Part shown: piece after piece, positions 11,912-20,245 of the stretch | Layout: each line of letters opens with the position of its first letter | How positions within the stretch are numbered: the first letter of the stretch is position 1 | Assembly: GCA_013204585.1 (NCBI GenBank) | Contig: JABMNL010000030.1 | Location: 38,092-102,091 of the forward strand | From: SAR202 cluster bacterium | Lineage (GTDB): Bacteria; Chloroflexota; Dehalococcoidia; Lucifugimonadales; UBA3495 | Reading direction: 5' to 3' | DNA: 64,000 nucleotides | The notes under the pieces: model-generated | What the model was told of the DNA's origin: nothing | The model's input: the letters and a program-made list of their open reading frames with translations, nothing else | Databases searched by the model: none | Translations under genes and position numbers: made by a program

Positions 11912-12201
11912 CTAGACGCCTTCGACGAAGATTAAATTGCCGATGGACGCACTTTGGCGTAGTTTCAAAAGTTCCGAGTACTCAGGTGAGTTGTACCAGG
12001 CTTTGGCGGTCTCCATGCTCTCGTACTCGGCCAACACAAAACGCTCCGGCAGCCAATCACCTTCGGCTATCTCACATTTGCCCATGCCCCGCACCAGATA
12101 CCGGCCCCGGTAAGCCTCACTGGTGGCGGGAATCCGGCGGCGTATTTGGCGTAGGTGTCCGGATCGGTCACTTTGATGTCTCCAATCACGTATGCAGCCA
12201 T
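11912..12201 (-). pseudogene. DUF1330 family paralogue interrupted by a single-base frameshift
   Basis: Second DUF1330 gene, with ATG at 12201 behind GGAGATAAAG. The first part reads MAAYVIGDIKVTDPDTYAKY in one frame; the rest reads EAYRGRYLVRGMGKCE...[18 protein letters not shown] in another. Restoring one base in the CC run at about 12134-12135 gives AGIPATSEAYRGRY, which lines up with [14 protein letters not shown] of the intact neighbour. Hence the break is a one-base deletion in a short homopolymer. It may be a genuine recent mutation or a sequencing/assembly error; the rest of the frame is undamaged. Confidence 0.8.
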
Positions 12202-12214
12202 CTTTATCTCCGGT

Positions 12215-12481
12215 TCACTTATTGGAAAGGATATACAAGTCCTTGAGCTCTTCAACTATCTCTTGGGCACGACCAGATTGGATGCCTTCCACCACGCAGG
12301 ACTGCAAGTGCCCCTCAAGCAGTAGGCTTTCCATTTTTTCGATGGCCCGCCGCACGGCGTAAGTCTGCTTCAGCACATCCACGCAGTACTTATCCTCCTC
12401 CAGCATTTTTCTGATGCCTGAGAGGTGCCCTTCGATGTAGTTCAACCGCTTGAGAGCGTCACCCTTAACTTCTCGAATCAA
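12215..12481 (-). CDS. csoR: CsoR-family copper-sensing transcriptional repressor
   Basis: An 88-residue all-helical repressor of the CsoR/RcnR family. Helix 1 carries KRLNYIEGHLSGIRKMLEED. The Cu(I) ligand set is C33, H58 and C62 (in KYCVD and EGHLQSCVVEG), matching the x-Cys-His-Cys fingerprint of copper sensors rather than the nickel/cobalt RcnR pattern. Cu(I) binding in this family releases operator DNA. The start codon is TTG, supported by GGAGGG nine bases upstream. The gene is first in the leftward operon and sits directly behind its own operator, so it is autoregulated (inference). Confidence 0.93.
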   Translation of the reverse strand: MIREVKGDALKRLNYIEGHLSGIRKMLEEDKYCVDVLKQTYAVRRAIEKMESLLLEGHLQSCVVEGIQSGRAQEIVEELKDLYILSNK

Positions 12482-12501
12482 TCTAGACCCTCCAAACCCA
12501 T

Positions 12502-12518
12502 ACCCCCTGGGTGGGGGT
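12502..12518. promoter_or_regulatory. CsoR-type operator
   Basis: The inverted repeat ACCCCC-TGGGT-GGGGGT lies between the csoR promoter's -10 element and the csoR start. G/C-tract dyads of this form are the known binding sites of CsoR repressors. Its position just downstream of the -10 fits repression by blocking initiation. Confidence 0.75.
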
Positions 12519-12528
12519 CATGTTTCAA

Positions 12529-12557
12529 ACATTACTTCCACTTAGTAGGTTTGTCAA
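12529..12557 (-). promoter_or_regulatory. Promoter of the csoR-copA operon
   Basis: On the minus strand TTGACA (12557-12552) is separated by 17 bases from TAATGT (12534-12529), a good sigma-70-like promoter reading into csoR, with the CsoR operator immediately downstream. Confidence 0.7.
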
Positions 12558-12573
12558 CTAGGTAGACGCAAAA

Positions 12574-12605
12574 TGACGGGGCCAGCGTTTCCGCTGGCCC
12601 CGTCA
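12574..12605 (-). terminator. Intrinsic terminator after the xanthine-dehydrogenase/MoaD-like operon
   Basis: A perfect 14-bp stem (TGACGGGGCCAGCG and its complement) with a 4-base loop, followed on the minus strand by TTTTGCG. It ends leftward transcripts coming from 12643 and insulates the csoR promoter. Confidence 0.8.
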
Positions 12606-12642
12606 CAATTATCCATGGGTCATTTAAGTTGGCGAGGCCGGT

Positions 12643-12912
12643 TCAGCCGCCGCCGATTGCGGGCAGGAAGTGCACCTCGCTATTCTCCTGCACCTTTTGC
12701 AGCATGCCTATCTGGCTGGTCTCACCATCAACTATTACCGCGATGCCAGGAAAAAGGTCATCCTCCATTTCGTCGCAAAGGAATTCCTTAATCCCTGGGT
12801 GCAGCTTCTCCAGATTATTAACTAACTGGCGCACAGTACTGCCTTCCACCTGCACCTGCTGCTTGTTGCCGGTAAGCTGTTGCAGCTTTGGCGGTATCCA
12901 AACCTCTGGCAT
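12643..12912 (-). CDS. MoaD/ThiS-like ubiquitin-fold sulfur-carrier protein
   Basis: An 89-residue beta-grasp protein ending in AIGGG, the di-glycine tail that is adenylated and thiocarboxylated in MoaD/ThiS family sulfur carriers. The body shows GSTVRQLVNNLEKLHPGIKE and IAVIVDGE, typical of the fold. It begins 6 bases after the molybdenum hydroxylase gene and shares its transcript. MoaD supplies sulfur for molybdopterin, so the pairing with a Mo enzyme makes sense. A dedicated carrier for that enzyme is an inference; a general MoaD or thiamin role cannot be excluded. Confidence 0.82.
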   Translation of the reverse strand: MPEVWIPPKLQQLTGNKQQVQVEGSTVRQLVNNLEKLHPGIKEFLCDEMEDDLFPGIAVIVDGETSQIGMLQKVQENSEVHFLPAIGGG

Positions 12913-12918
12913 CCGAGG

Positions 12919-15240
12919 CTACTTGCCCTCTTTGGCCCAGAGGGCCTCAAGGACTTTGTCCGGAGACATGGGCAGGTCGTTCATCCGGACGCCGATGGCA
13001 GCGTAAATGGCGTTGGATATGGCAGCCATCGGAGGCACTATTGGCACTTCGCCGACGCCCCTGACACCGTAGGGGTGCATGGGGTTGGCTATTTCAACAA
13101 TCACCGTGTCAATCATGGGAAGATCCAACGCGGTGGGCATCCGGTAGTCTAGGAAGCTGGTATTCAACATCGCGCCGTCGTCGTTGTAGACGTACTCTTC
13201 GTTGAGGGCCCAGCCGATGCCCTGCACCACGCCGCCCTGGATTTGGCCTTCCACATATGCAGGGTGGATGGCTTTGCCAGCGTCTTGCACGGCGGTGTAC
13301 CGCAGGATTTCAACTTTTCCGGTGTCGGTATCGACTTCAACATCCACCACGTGGACTGCAATTGATGGGCCAGGGCCTGGGGGGTTAACTCCGGCCGAGC
13401 CGACTATCGGACCACCAGTGGGAATCATCCGTCCGGCAATCTGCTTAAAGGTCAGTTTAAGTTCAGGGTCCGATTTGTGCTGGAGGATTGCGTCTTTGTA
13501 CTCGACATCGGCTTCCGGAATCTCCCAAATCTTGGCGGCCCGTTCCGCCATCTGCTTTTTGACGCTCTGAGCCGCCTGGTAACAAGCCCAACCAGTCTTG
13601 AATGTAACACTGCTACCGCCCGTATTGGAGGTAAAACCAATGGAGTCGGTGTCACCAACCTGGGGTTTAATATCGGTTACAGGAATGCCCAAGACTTCGG
13701 CTACGTGCATTGCCATCGCGGCGCGGCTGCCGCCGATGTCCGGTGAACCCTCAGTCAAGCTCACGGTACCGTCGGAGTTGACCACGGCCACTGCGGAAGA
13801 GGGTCCGGAGTTGTTGGCCCACCAACCGGAGGCGATGCCGCGTCCGCGGTGTTTGCCTTCTAGTTTGGTGTTGTAGTGCTGATGATCTTTGGCGGCCTGC
13901 AGGGTCTCGATGTAACCAACCTTGGGGGTCATTGGTCCGGTTACCCGGCGTACACCCTCTTTGGCGCTATTCATTAGACGGAATTCCAGCGGGTCCATGC
14001 CCAGCTTCTCTGCAAGCTCATCCATGGCGGTTTCCATGCAGAATGCCGAGGCCGGAGCTCCGGGGGCCCGGTAGGCTGCGGCCTTGGGCCGGTTAATCAC
14101 CACATCTATGGCTACCAGATGGCCGTTGGGAATGTCGTATTGGCCCATCATGCACTGGATACCAGCGCCGACCGGCGACCCAGGGAAAGCGCCGGCCTCG
14201 TAGACCAGCTCGGCCTCGGCAGCAATCAATTTACCGTCTTTGGTCGCGCCCAATTTGACTTTGATTTTGGTTCCTGAGGTCGGGCCGGTGCCCTCGAAGA
14301 CCTCGGGACGAGTCAACTGGACCTTTACCGCTCGACCCGACTTGCGGGACAAGAGAGCTGCGATTGGCTCCACATAGACGATGCCCTTGGCACCGAAGCC
14401 GCCGCCAATCTCCATGGGAATAGCTTTGACGTCTGAGACTCGGATGCCCAGGAAACGGGCGGTTTGGTCACGGACGGTGAACTGCCCCTGGCTACTGGAC
14501 CAAATAGTCAATTTGCCGTCAGTTTGCCATTGGGCTACGGCCGCTTGTGGTTCGATGTAACCTTGGTGCACGGCTTGGGTGGTGGTCTCTTTCTCCACAA
14601 TGAAATCGGCGTCTTTAAATCCCTGTTCAACGTCGCCCAGTTTGAATTCAAACTCGTTGGCAATGTTGGTGCGCATGCTTTCTGCGTTTTCTTCCAGAAT
14701 CCCACCAGGACGGAGAGCCGGGCTGGAAACTGAGGCTAGACGCTCATGCAGAATCGGAGCATCCGGCTTCATAGCTTCCTCGGCGGAAAGCACCGGCTTC
14801 AGGACCTCGTAGTCCACCTTAATCTTGGCCATTGCCTCTTCAGCAGCGTGGGGGCTAACTGCGGCCACTGCGGCTACGGCATGACCCTTGTATAGCGCCT
14901 TGCCCCGAGCCAGAACGTTCATGCTCAAGAAGCCCAAATTATGGATGGCACCATCGGCCAAATCCGTGAGCTTAATGGAAGTCTCTGGCCAATCGGCGGA
15001 GGTGACAACCGCGTAGACGCCAGGAATGGCTTCCGCAGCGCTGGCATCAATGGACTTGATAATCGCGTGAGCGTGGGGGCTACGCAGAATCTTTCCGTAT
15101 AGCATCCCAGCTAGTTTTGTGTCTGCGCCGTACTTGGCGCGTCCGGTTACTTTATCGGCGCCGTCGTGACGAATCGGATTGGTACCGATTACGTTAAATT
15201 CTTCGTTGGAGAGGACCATGTTGGGCTTGTATTCAAGCAT
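12919..15240 (-). CDS. Xanthine dehydrogenase family, molybdopterin-binding large subunit
   Basis: A 773-residue molybdenum hydroxylase catalytic subunit of the xanthine dehydrogenase/aldehyde oxidase/CoxL superfamily. It has the N-terminal a/b hammerhead domain (IRHDGADKVTGRAKYGAD), the Moco-binding GGGFGAKG around residues 277-284, AYRAPGAPAS, and the C-terminal GVRGVGE carrying the catalytic Glu near residue 730. The AYRCSFR active-site motif of form I CO dehydrogenase is absent, so it is not CO-oxidising of that type; the substrate is unknown. No FAD or 2Fe-2S subunit gene is adjacent, which is unusual; electrons must go to subunits encoded elsewhere. The ATG follows AGGAGCG. Confidence 0.9.
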   Translation of the reverse strand: MLEYKPNMVLSNEEFNVIGTNPIRHDGADKVTGRAKYGADTKLAGMLYGKILRSPHAHAIIKSIDASAAEAIPGVYAVVTSADWPETSIKLTDLADGAIHNLGFLSMNVLARGKALYKGHAVAAVAAVSPHAAEEAMAKIKVDYEVLKPVLSAEEAMKPDAPILHERLASVSSPALRPGGILEENAESMRTNIANEFEFKLGDVEQGFKDADFIVEKETTTQAVHQGYIEPQAAVAQWQTDGKLTIWSSSQGQFTVRDQTARFLGIRVSDVKAIPMEIGGGFGAKGIVYVEPIAALLSRKSGRAVKVQLTRPEVFEGTGPTSGTKIKVKLGATKDGKLIAAEAELVYEAGAFPGSPVGAGIQCMMGQYDIPNGHLVAIDVVINRPKAAAYRAPGAPASAFCMETAMDELAEKLGMDPLEFRLMNSAKEGVRRVTGPMTPKVGYIETLQAAKDHQHYNTKLEGKHRGRGIASGWWANNSGPSSAVAVVNSDGTVSLTEGSPDIGGSRAAMAMHVAEVLGIPVTDIKPQVGDTDSIGFTSNTGGSSVTFKTGWACYQAAQSVKKQMAERAAKIWEIPEADVEYKDAILQHKSDPELKLTFKQIAGRMIPTGGPIVGSAGVNPPGPGPSIAVHVVDVEVDTDTGKVEILRYTAVQDAGKAIHPAYVEGQIQGGVVQGIGWALNEEYVYNDDGAMLNTSFLDYRMPTALDLPMIDTVIVEIANPMHPYGVRGVGEVPIVPPMAAISNAIYAAIGVRMNDLPMSPDKVLEALWAKEGK

Positions 15241-15970
15241 TCTCTCGCTCCTAGTTCATTATATTTTCAGACAATTTCAAAACGCCCACAGGCGTAATTT
15301 CCGGTGGTTTCCAGTGGTATTAATCGACAAATTGGCCCACTGGCGATGCCTGGGCATATATTATCACAAACCTAGCTTCAGGCCCACGCCTGATTACGCT
15401 CTCAAATTTGTCCGGCTCCAGGCATGGCGTGAATAACGTTGGCCCAAGTAATAGTCGCGATTCATACCGCAATTATGACAAGTGGTTTTTCCCCACCAGT
15501 ATGGGTACTGTACTGCCCCAGTCGAGTTAAGATATACTGCCAGCGGCGATTTACGCATGGCTGGGCTTGGCCTTTTGGCTCCCGCCTGCAATCCGAAACC
15601 GGAGAAGATGTATAGGATGCGGATACCTCGACCACGCGCCCGTCGGGCACTGATAGGACTATTCTTAATTGGCACCATTCTAATGGCTACCACCGCCAGC
15701 CACGGGTGCACCGTCAGCGGTTCCAGCCCGGCCAACGAAGCTTCAGCGACCAGCAACTCAGCCTCTTAATCTGCCCCAGCATAATAGGGTTATCAGGCGA
15801 AGGGCAATCGGGCTAAATTAGCTGCGCATTTTCCAATGCCAATGCCATCAAATAACAGATAGTAATTGACATTTCAGTCTTGTTTCTCCAATTATTGAAG
15901 TAGTTCCTGATACTTAAAAATCAGGTAAATATAGGTAATTAACACCACCGATTCAAAAAAGGAGGCAGCC
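15241..15970. other. Long intergenic region between divergent genes
   Basis: About 730 bases that should hold the promoters of both flanking genes. A TTGACA at 15866-15871 with an A/T-rich segment 17-19 bases on is a candidate promoter for the sulfite-oxidase-like gene. A small hairpin (CCTGAT/ATCAGG, 15906-15925) lies in its leader. The part near 15617-15769 contains one weak small open frame, listed separately. No RNA gene or mobile element was recognised. Confidence 0.5.
15617..15769 (+). CDS. Possible small exported peptide (very uncertain)
   Basis: A 50-codon frame starting MRIPRPRARRALIGLFL: a basic N-terminus, a hydrophobic stretch, then a lone Cys (SHGC) and a Ser/Ala-rich end. This looks like a signal-peptide-bearing peptide, but the ribosome-binding site is poor, the lipobox is not canonical and the frame is open further upstream. 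It may be chance. Confidence 0.22.
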   Translation: MRIPRPRARRALIGLFLIGTILMATTASHGCTVSGSSPANEASATSNSAS

Positions 15971-17044
15971 ATGCCAGACTCTGATTCCGACTCCTCTGGC
16001 GACCTGAATGTTCTATCTGAAGACCCCCTTTGTGCGGGAGTTTTCCTCTCGAATCTAGACGTTCCGGTCTCCCCCACTGAAGGTCACTTCATCCGAAGCC
16101 ACTTCCCCGCTCCCCAGATTAACTCCGCCGACTGGTCTCTCCCTATCACCGGCGATGTAGAAACCCCCATCAACCTCCGCTACCACGACTTACTCAAGAT
16201 GCCCAGCCATGAAGTTGTGAGTCTCATGGAATGCGCTGGCAATAGCCGGTCCACCATGCAGCCCCCAGCAGAAGGTGTTCAATGGGACAACGGCGCAGTC
16301 AGTGTTTCCCGGTGGAAGGGCGTATCAGTCAAAACCGTGTTAGAACAGGCTTCCCTAAAGAGTGTGGCCACCGACGTTCTCTTCGAAGGCGTTGACACGG
16401 GCACCGAACCCCATTCCGGCGGGCCATTGCGCTATGCAATGAGCGTTCCGATTGAGAAGTTGCTGGACCCGGACACTCTTTTAGCCTATGAGATGAACGG
16501 CGAAACCCTGCCCAAGGATCATGGCTACCCCATACGGCTATTGGTGCCCGGCTGGTATGGCATGGCCTCGGTCAAATGGCTATCTAACATCACCGTTATG
16601 GACCACCCAAACGGCGGTTTCCACGAGATGGACTACTGTATCTACCCGGCGACAGACGGTAAAGCCGACGCCAAGGTGAAGCGGGTCACTTCGCTAAAGG
16701 TTAAGTCTCTAATCAGCACACCGACCAAGGGTTCTTTCGTCACTCCTGGCTCCCACAAGATTAAGGGCGTCGCTTGGTCGGGTGACGGGCATATCACCAA
16801 GGTTGAAATCAGCACTGACGACAACCGCACCTGGCGTCCTGCCAAGCTGGAACAGCCCTGTGGTTCCTACTCCTGGCAGCACTGGGAATATGACTGGGAA
16901 GCAGCCAGCTTGGGCCATTCCCTGCTGCGCTCTCGCGCCACGGACAGCAAGGGCAATGTGCAACCGATGTTAGCCCAGTGGAACTTCCGAGGCTATCAGG
17001 TAAATTCCATCCACTCCGTCCCAATCACTGTCCGCAAAGACTAG
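15971..17044 (+). CDS. Sulfite-oxidase-family molybdopterin oxidoreductase
   Basis: A 357-residue enzyme of the sulfite oxidase fold. The Moco-ligating Cys is C88 in SLMECAGNSRS. The Moco domain continues through LLVPGWYGMASVKWL, and the C-terminal half is the Mo-co dimerisation domain (GSHKIKGVAWSGDG...VEISTDD...). There is no heme domain and no Tat or Sec signal peptide, so it is predicted to be cytoplasmic and to use a separate electron acceptor. Sulfite is the likely substrate, but SoxC-like or other oxyanion activity is possible. The start is set by GGAGGCAGCC just before the ATG. The gene 140 bases downstream encodes a persulfide-handling protein, supporting a role in sulfur oxidation. 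Confidence 0.87.
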   Translation: MPDSDSDSSGDLNVLSEDPLCAGVFLSNLDVPVSPTEGHFIRSHFPAPQINSADWSLPITGDVETPINLRYHDLLKMPSHEVVSLMECAGNSRSTMQPPAEGVQWDNGAVSVSRWKGVSVKTVLEQASLKSVATDVLFEGVDTGTEPHSGGPLRYAMSVPIEKLLDPDTLLAYEMNGETLPKDHGYPIRLLVPGWYGMASVKWLSNITVMDHPNGGFHEMDYCIYPATDGKADAKVKRVTSLKVKSLISTPTKGSFVTPGSHKIKGVAWSGDGHITKVEISTDDNRTWRPAKLEQPCGSYSWQHWEYDWEAASLGHSLLRSRATDSKGNVQPMLAQWNFRGYQVNSIHSVPITVRKD

Positions 17045-17184
17045 TCCCTTTTCTCCGTTTGTCTGGCGTATACCGCCGGTGACCCGAATCTACCGGCGGT
17101 ATACAATGGAAACAACCCTTTAAGGGATGCAATTCTTTGGGCACGGCTACGTACGCCGCACCTACGTTGGGAGGGTGGAAGACT

Positions 17185-18576
17185 GTGTTCGTTGAAACGG
17201 TAAGAATCGAGAGCCTGGCCAACAACAGCTATGTGGTTGGTTCGGAACAGTCCGGGCGCTGCATCGTCATTGACCCTGCTCGGGACGTTGACCAGTACGT
17301 CAAGATAGCGGCCAACCACGGCACGCGCATTACCTACGCCTTCGAAACCCACGTACACAACGACTTTGTCTCCGGAGTTCGCGAACTTGCCGACCAGACC
17401 GGCTGTCAGGTCGGTGCCAGCGCATCGGGCGGACTTCTTTTCCCGTCAGTCCGCCTCAATGAAAACGACGAGTTCGATTTGGGCGAGTTCCAAATTCGAG
17501 TCCTCCATACCCCAGGCCACACACCGGAAAGCATTTCGTTCATGGTGGAAAAACAGGGCCGACCCACCGCCATATTCACCGGCGGGGCCCTAATGATGGG
17601 CGGCGCGGCGCGGGTTGACCTGTTGGGCATCAAGATTGCCCCCTTCTTAGCGCGCTGGCTGCACAATACCATCCACGAAAAGCTGCTCAAACTCCCCGAC
17701 GACGTTCAGGTTTACCCAACCCACGGCGGGGGATCTTTCTGCTCTGCTGCGGCTGCTGGAGGCGGAGGAGTGCCCACCACCATCGCCCAAGAACGGTTGA
17801 CCAATCCATTTGCTGCCGAAGCTGAAGAAACCAGCTTTGTGCGATACGCCCTAACCGGCCTGGGCTCCTATCCCAGTTACTATAAATACATGGCCGACAT
17901 CAACAGACGGGGCCCAGACATACTCGGCGGCGTCCCCCGTCTGTCCTCTTTGACCGCCCTTTCCGTGCGTAATCACCTGGATAACGAAGCCGTCCTAATT
18001 GACGCCCGGCCAGAGCGAAGTTTTAACACCGCGCATGTGCCCGGCTCGTATGCCGTCCCTCACGGCAACGCCATGGCCACCTGGGTCGGCTGGGTGGTGC
18101 CCTGGGGGCAGCCCCTAGTGCTCTTGTCGTCCGACGCCAGCCACCACGACGATATGATGCGACAGTTAATCCGCATCGGTTTCGACCAGGTCCACGGCTT
18201 CTTGGCCGGGGGCATCGAAGCCTGGAAATCGGCCGGTTTGCCCGTAGAGGTCACCGACAGAATTGACCTGGACCGTCTCAAACAAGCCCAAGACTTGCCC
18301 TCCGCCCCACTGATTATTGATGTCCGTCAGCGCAGTGAGTACACCGAGGGTCACATTCCCGGTGCACTGAACATTGAGCTAGGTGAGCTCCAGGAGCATC
18401 TGGTCGGTCTGCCCCGCGAACTCCCGCTGGTAACCGTCTGTGCCGGAGGTATGCGGGCAACCACCGCTGGCAGCATCCTACAGCGGGACGGTCGAGAAAA
18501 CGTACAGGTGGTGGACGAATACGGCACCCCTGCCTGGATTGAACGGGGTTACCCGTCGGAGACCGGCGAAAAATAA
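17185..18576 (+). CDS. Metallo-beta-lactamase fold hydrolase with two rhodanese domains (persulfide dioxygenase-like)
   Basis: A 463-residue protein. The N-terminal MBL domain has THVHND (H56, H58, D60), HTPGH (H112) and PTHGG (H180), the metal ligand pattern of the ETHE1/persulfide-dioxygenase-type group. Two rhodanese domains follow: the first (LIDARPERSFNTAHVPGS) lacks an active Cys at its loop (LLSSDAS) and is probably structural; the second (IIDVRQRSEYTEGHIPGA) keeps the catalytic Cys, C419 in TVCAGGMRA. Likely role: taking sulfane sulfur and oxidising it to sulfite. I chose GTG 17185 because GGGAGGG lies about ten bases upstream; an in-frame TTG at 17137 has no such site. Confidence 0.88.
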   Translation: MFVETVRIESLANNSYVVGSEQSGRCIVIDPARDVDQYVKIAANHGTRITYAFETHVHNDFVSGVRELADQTGCQVGASASGGLLFPSVRLNENDEFDLGEFQIRVLHTPGHTPESISFMVEKQGRPTAIFTGGALMMGGAARVDLLGIKIAPFLARWLHNTIHEKLLKLPDDVQVYPTHGGGSFCSAAAAGGGGVPTTIAQERLTNPFAAEAEETSFVRYALTGLGSYPSYYKYMADINRRGPDILGGVPRLSSLTALSVRNHLDNEAVLIDARPERSFNTAHVPGSYAVPHGNAMATWVGWVVPWGQPLVLLSSDASHHDDMMRQLIRIGFDQVHGFLAGGIEAWKSAGLPVEVTDRIDLDRLKQAQDLPSAPLIIDVRQRSEYTEGHIPGALNIELGELQEHLVGLPRELPLVTVCAGGMRATTAGSILQRDGRENVQVVDEYGTPAWIERGYPSETGEK

Positions 18577-18608
18577 CCGGCAAACATGACAATAAAAAAG
18601 GCCGTATT

Positions 18609-19412
18609 TCAGTCTCTGTCCCGCCCCGCCTGGTACCAATTATCCCATGGTTCGCTACGAGAGCGTCTCGGGATTACTGGTTCCCCGACGGCCAATTTAT
18701 ATAATGCCGCCAACACCATTCCAGCCACGAACCCGCCGATGTGGGCGAAGAACGCCACGTTTACCGAGTCTGCCAGGCCCAGAGAACGGCCACCTTGGAT
18801 TAACTGCCACACGAACCATGCCCCCAACAGCCACATAGCCCGCATTTCCACCACAGTAATCAGGTAGAAGATTATTAGGGCCTTAATTTTGTTGGACGGA
18901 TAAATCACCAGGTAGGCGCCCAGCACCCCGGATACAGCGCCGCTGGCCCCGATTAAGGGCACCTGGGAATCCGACCCAATGACCCATTGGCTCAACGTGG
19001 CCGCAACCCCGGTTAACAGAAAAAAGATTAGGTATTTGACGTGGCCAAAACGGTCTTCGATGTTGTTTCCAAACACCCAGAGAAACGCCATGTTTCCGGC
19101 CAGGTGCATGAATCCGCCATGAATGAACATGGAGGTAAATATGGTGGCCTCGGTTGGCACCGGGGTTTCTATGTTCACTCTTTGGAATCCGGCGTTCAGA
19201 ATCTGAAAAGGCTCTCCAGAGGATAGCTCGTCGGCAATGAATCCCCATTTAAAGAAAAAGATATCCAGATCCAGTCCACCCCCGCCGGTGAGAACTCCCA
19301 ACCCGCCAATGGTAATTTCATACAGAAAGACCAGCACACTAATGCCAATCAAAGCCACGTTTACGTAGGGAAAAGTCCGATGCTGAATGCTGGCGTCGGC
19401 ATAAGGAATCAA
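18609..19412 (-). CDS. Rhomboid-family intramembrane serine protease
   Basis: A 267-residue polytopic membrane protein with the rhomboid catalytic Ser in GASG (S157) and the partner His in HIGGFVAG towards the C-terminus. The L1-loop region (FTSMFIHGGFMHLAGNMAFLWVFGNN) is the standard rhomboid signature with its HxxxN-type elements. Helices fit the six-segment core. The start is TTG at 19412; upstream only a weak GGTGG is seen, so it is approximate. It faces the rhodanese gene convergently. Substrates cannot be inferred. Confidence 0.92.
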   Translation of the reverse strand: MIPYADASIQHRTFPYVNVALIGISVLVFLYEITIGGLGVLTGGGGLDLDIFFFKWGFIADELSSGEPFQILNAGFQRVNIETPVPTEATIFTSMFIHGGFMHLAGNMAFLWVFGNNIEDRFGHVKYLIFFLLTGVAATLSQWVIGSDSQVPLIGASGAVSGVLGAYLVIYPSNKIKALIIFYLITVVEMRAMWLLGAWFVWQLIQGGRSLGLADSVNVAFFAHIGGFVAGMVLAALYKLAVGEPVIPRRSRSEPWDNWYQAGRDRD

Positions 19413-19444
19413 CTAGGAGCCACCTTGGTCATCCCGAATAGCAA

Positions 19445-19471
19445 AAGGGAACGGACGTTGTCCGTTCCCTT
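19445..19471 (-). terminator. Intrinsic terminator of the cytidylate-kinase-like gene
   Basis: An 11-12 bp stem AAGGGAACGGAC with its complement and a 3-base loop, followed on the minus strand by TTTTGC. It ends the leftward transcript from 20827/20202 and separates it from the rhomboid gene. Confidence 0.75.
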
Positions 19472-19500
19472 AACTGGTCTCTGGTAAGGTTCGCCCATGG

Positions 19501-20202
19501 TCAAGAAGTCAGGTCACCTGCGGCGTGGACGATGACCTCGGCGGCGGTCTTTGGGTTCATTTTCCCCATGTTCAGCATCATGTGATAGTGCTGCGGTTCG
19601 TTGGGATGCACCTTCCAGAACTTGTACACGTAATCTTCCCGGGCACGCTCTAATTCTTCCACGTGAATCTCGGCCTCTTCACGTTCAAAGTGCTCACGGG
19701 CCATCAACGTCTGAACCCTTACTTCCAAAGGGGCCAGCAGACCGATGTGTAGGGTGTTCGGCGCGTCGGCCAAGATTTGATTGGCACCCCGACCGATAAT
19801 CACAGCGCTGCCCTTCCGATGAATATCCTTCACCACCTTAGACGTAGCCTCGATGAAGGTTTTGTCGTCCAGTTTATGGGCCACGCCAACGCCTTCGCCA
19901 GCCAGGTCCATGTATGTCTCAGGCGGCAGATTTTCGATGCCACGGCCAAAGTAGGGCTCGCCGCTGACGCCGGACATGGCGGAACGCTCTAGCATGGTCT
20001 GGACAAACCGGCCCATGCGGTCGCGGAACCGGTCCACGCGCTGCTCCTTGGCAATTAGGGTGCCCACCGGCGTGCCAACAAGACGGGAGGCTTCGGTGAA
20101 CACCAAACGGTCTACGAAATTCAGATTAAGTTGCTCGGCTACCATCTGGCCGATGGTGACCGATCCGCATCCAATGGGGCCGTTAATAGTAATTACTGGC
20201 AT
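19501..20202 (-). CDS. Cytidylate kinase-like family protein
   Basis: A 233-residue P-loop protein of the cytidylate-kinase-like group. The nucleotide loop is INGPIGCGSVTIGQ, lacking the usual Lys of GxxGxGK[ST], as is common in this subfamily. A later VIIGRGANQILAD and HIGLLAPLEVRVQTLM match the NMP-kinase lid region. True CMP kinase activity is therefore uncertain. The ATG at 20202 has GGAGGG eight bases upstream, favouring it over the ATG six codons earlier. The GNAT gene upstream is about 44 bases away on the same strand and probably shares its transcript. Confidence 0.8.
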   Translation of the reverse strand: MPVITINGPIGCGSVTIGQMVAEQLNLNFVDRLVFTEASRLVGTPVGTLIAKEQRVDRFRDRMGRFVQTMLERSAMSGVSGEPYFGRGIENLPPETYMDLAGEGVGVAHKLDDKTFIEATSKVVKDIHRKGSAVIIGRGANQILADAPNTLHIGLLAPLEVRVQTLMAREHFEREEAEIHVEELERAREDYVYKFWKVHPNEPQHYHMMLNMGKMNPKTAAEVIVHAAGDLTS

Positions 20203-20245
20203 TACTGGTCCCTCCGACATTACGGTTTAGGGCGAGACACGCTAT

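Noticed and set aside
11912..12201. Selenocysteine or programmed frameshift explanation for the broken DUF1330 gene
   Set aside because: No in-frame UGA at a Cys position and no slippery site with a stimulatory structure; a one-base loss in a C run explains it fully.
12919..15240. Form I carbon monoxide dehydrogenase large subunit
   Set aside because: The AYRCSFR active-site loop is absent (AYRAPGAPAS instead), so only the broader family name is supported.
15482..15769. A 95-codon plus-strand frame and an overlapping minus-strand frame with CHNCG
   Set aside because: Neither has a convincing start or family match; only the C-terminal 50 codons were kept, at low confidence, because of a signal-peptide-like stretch.
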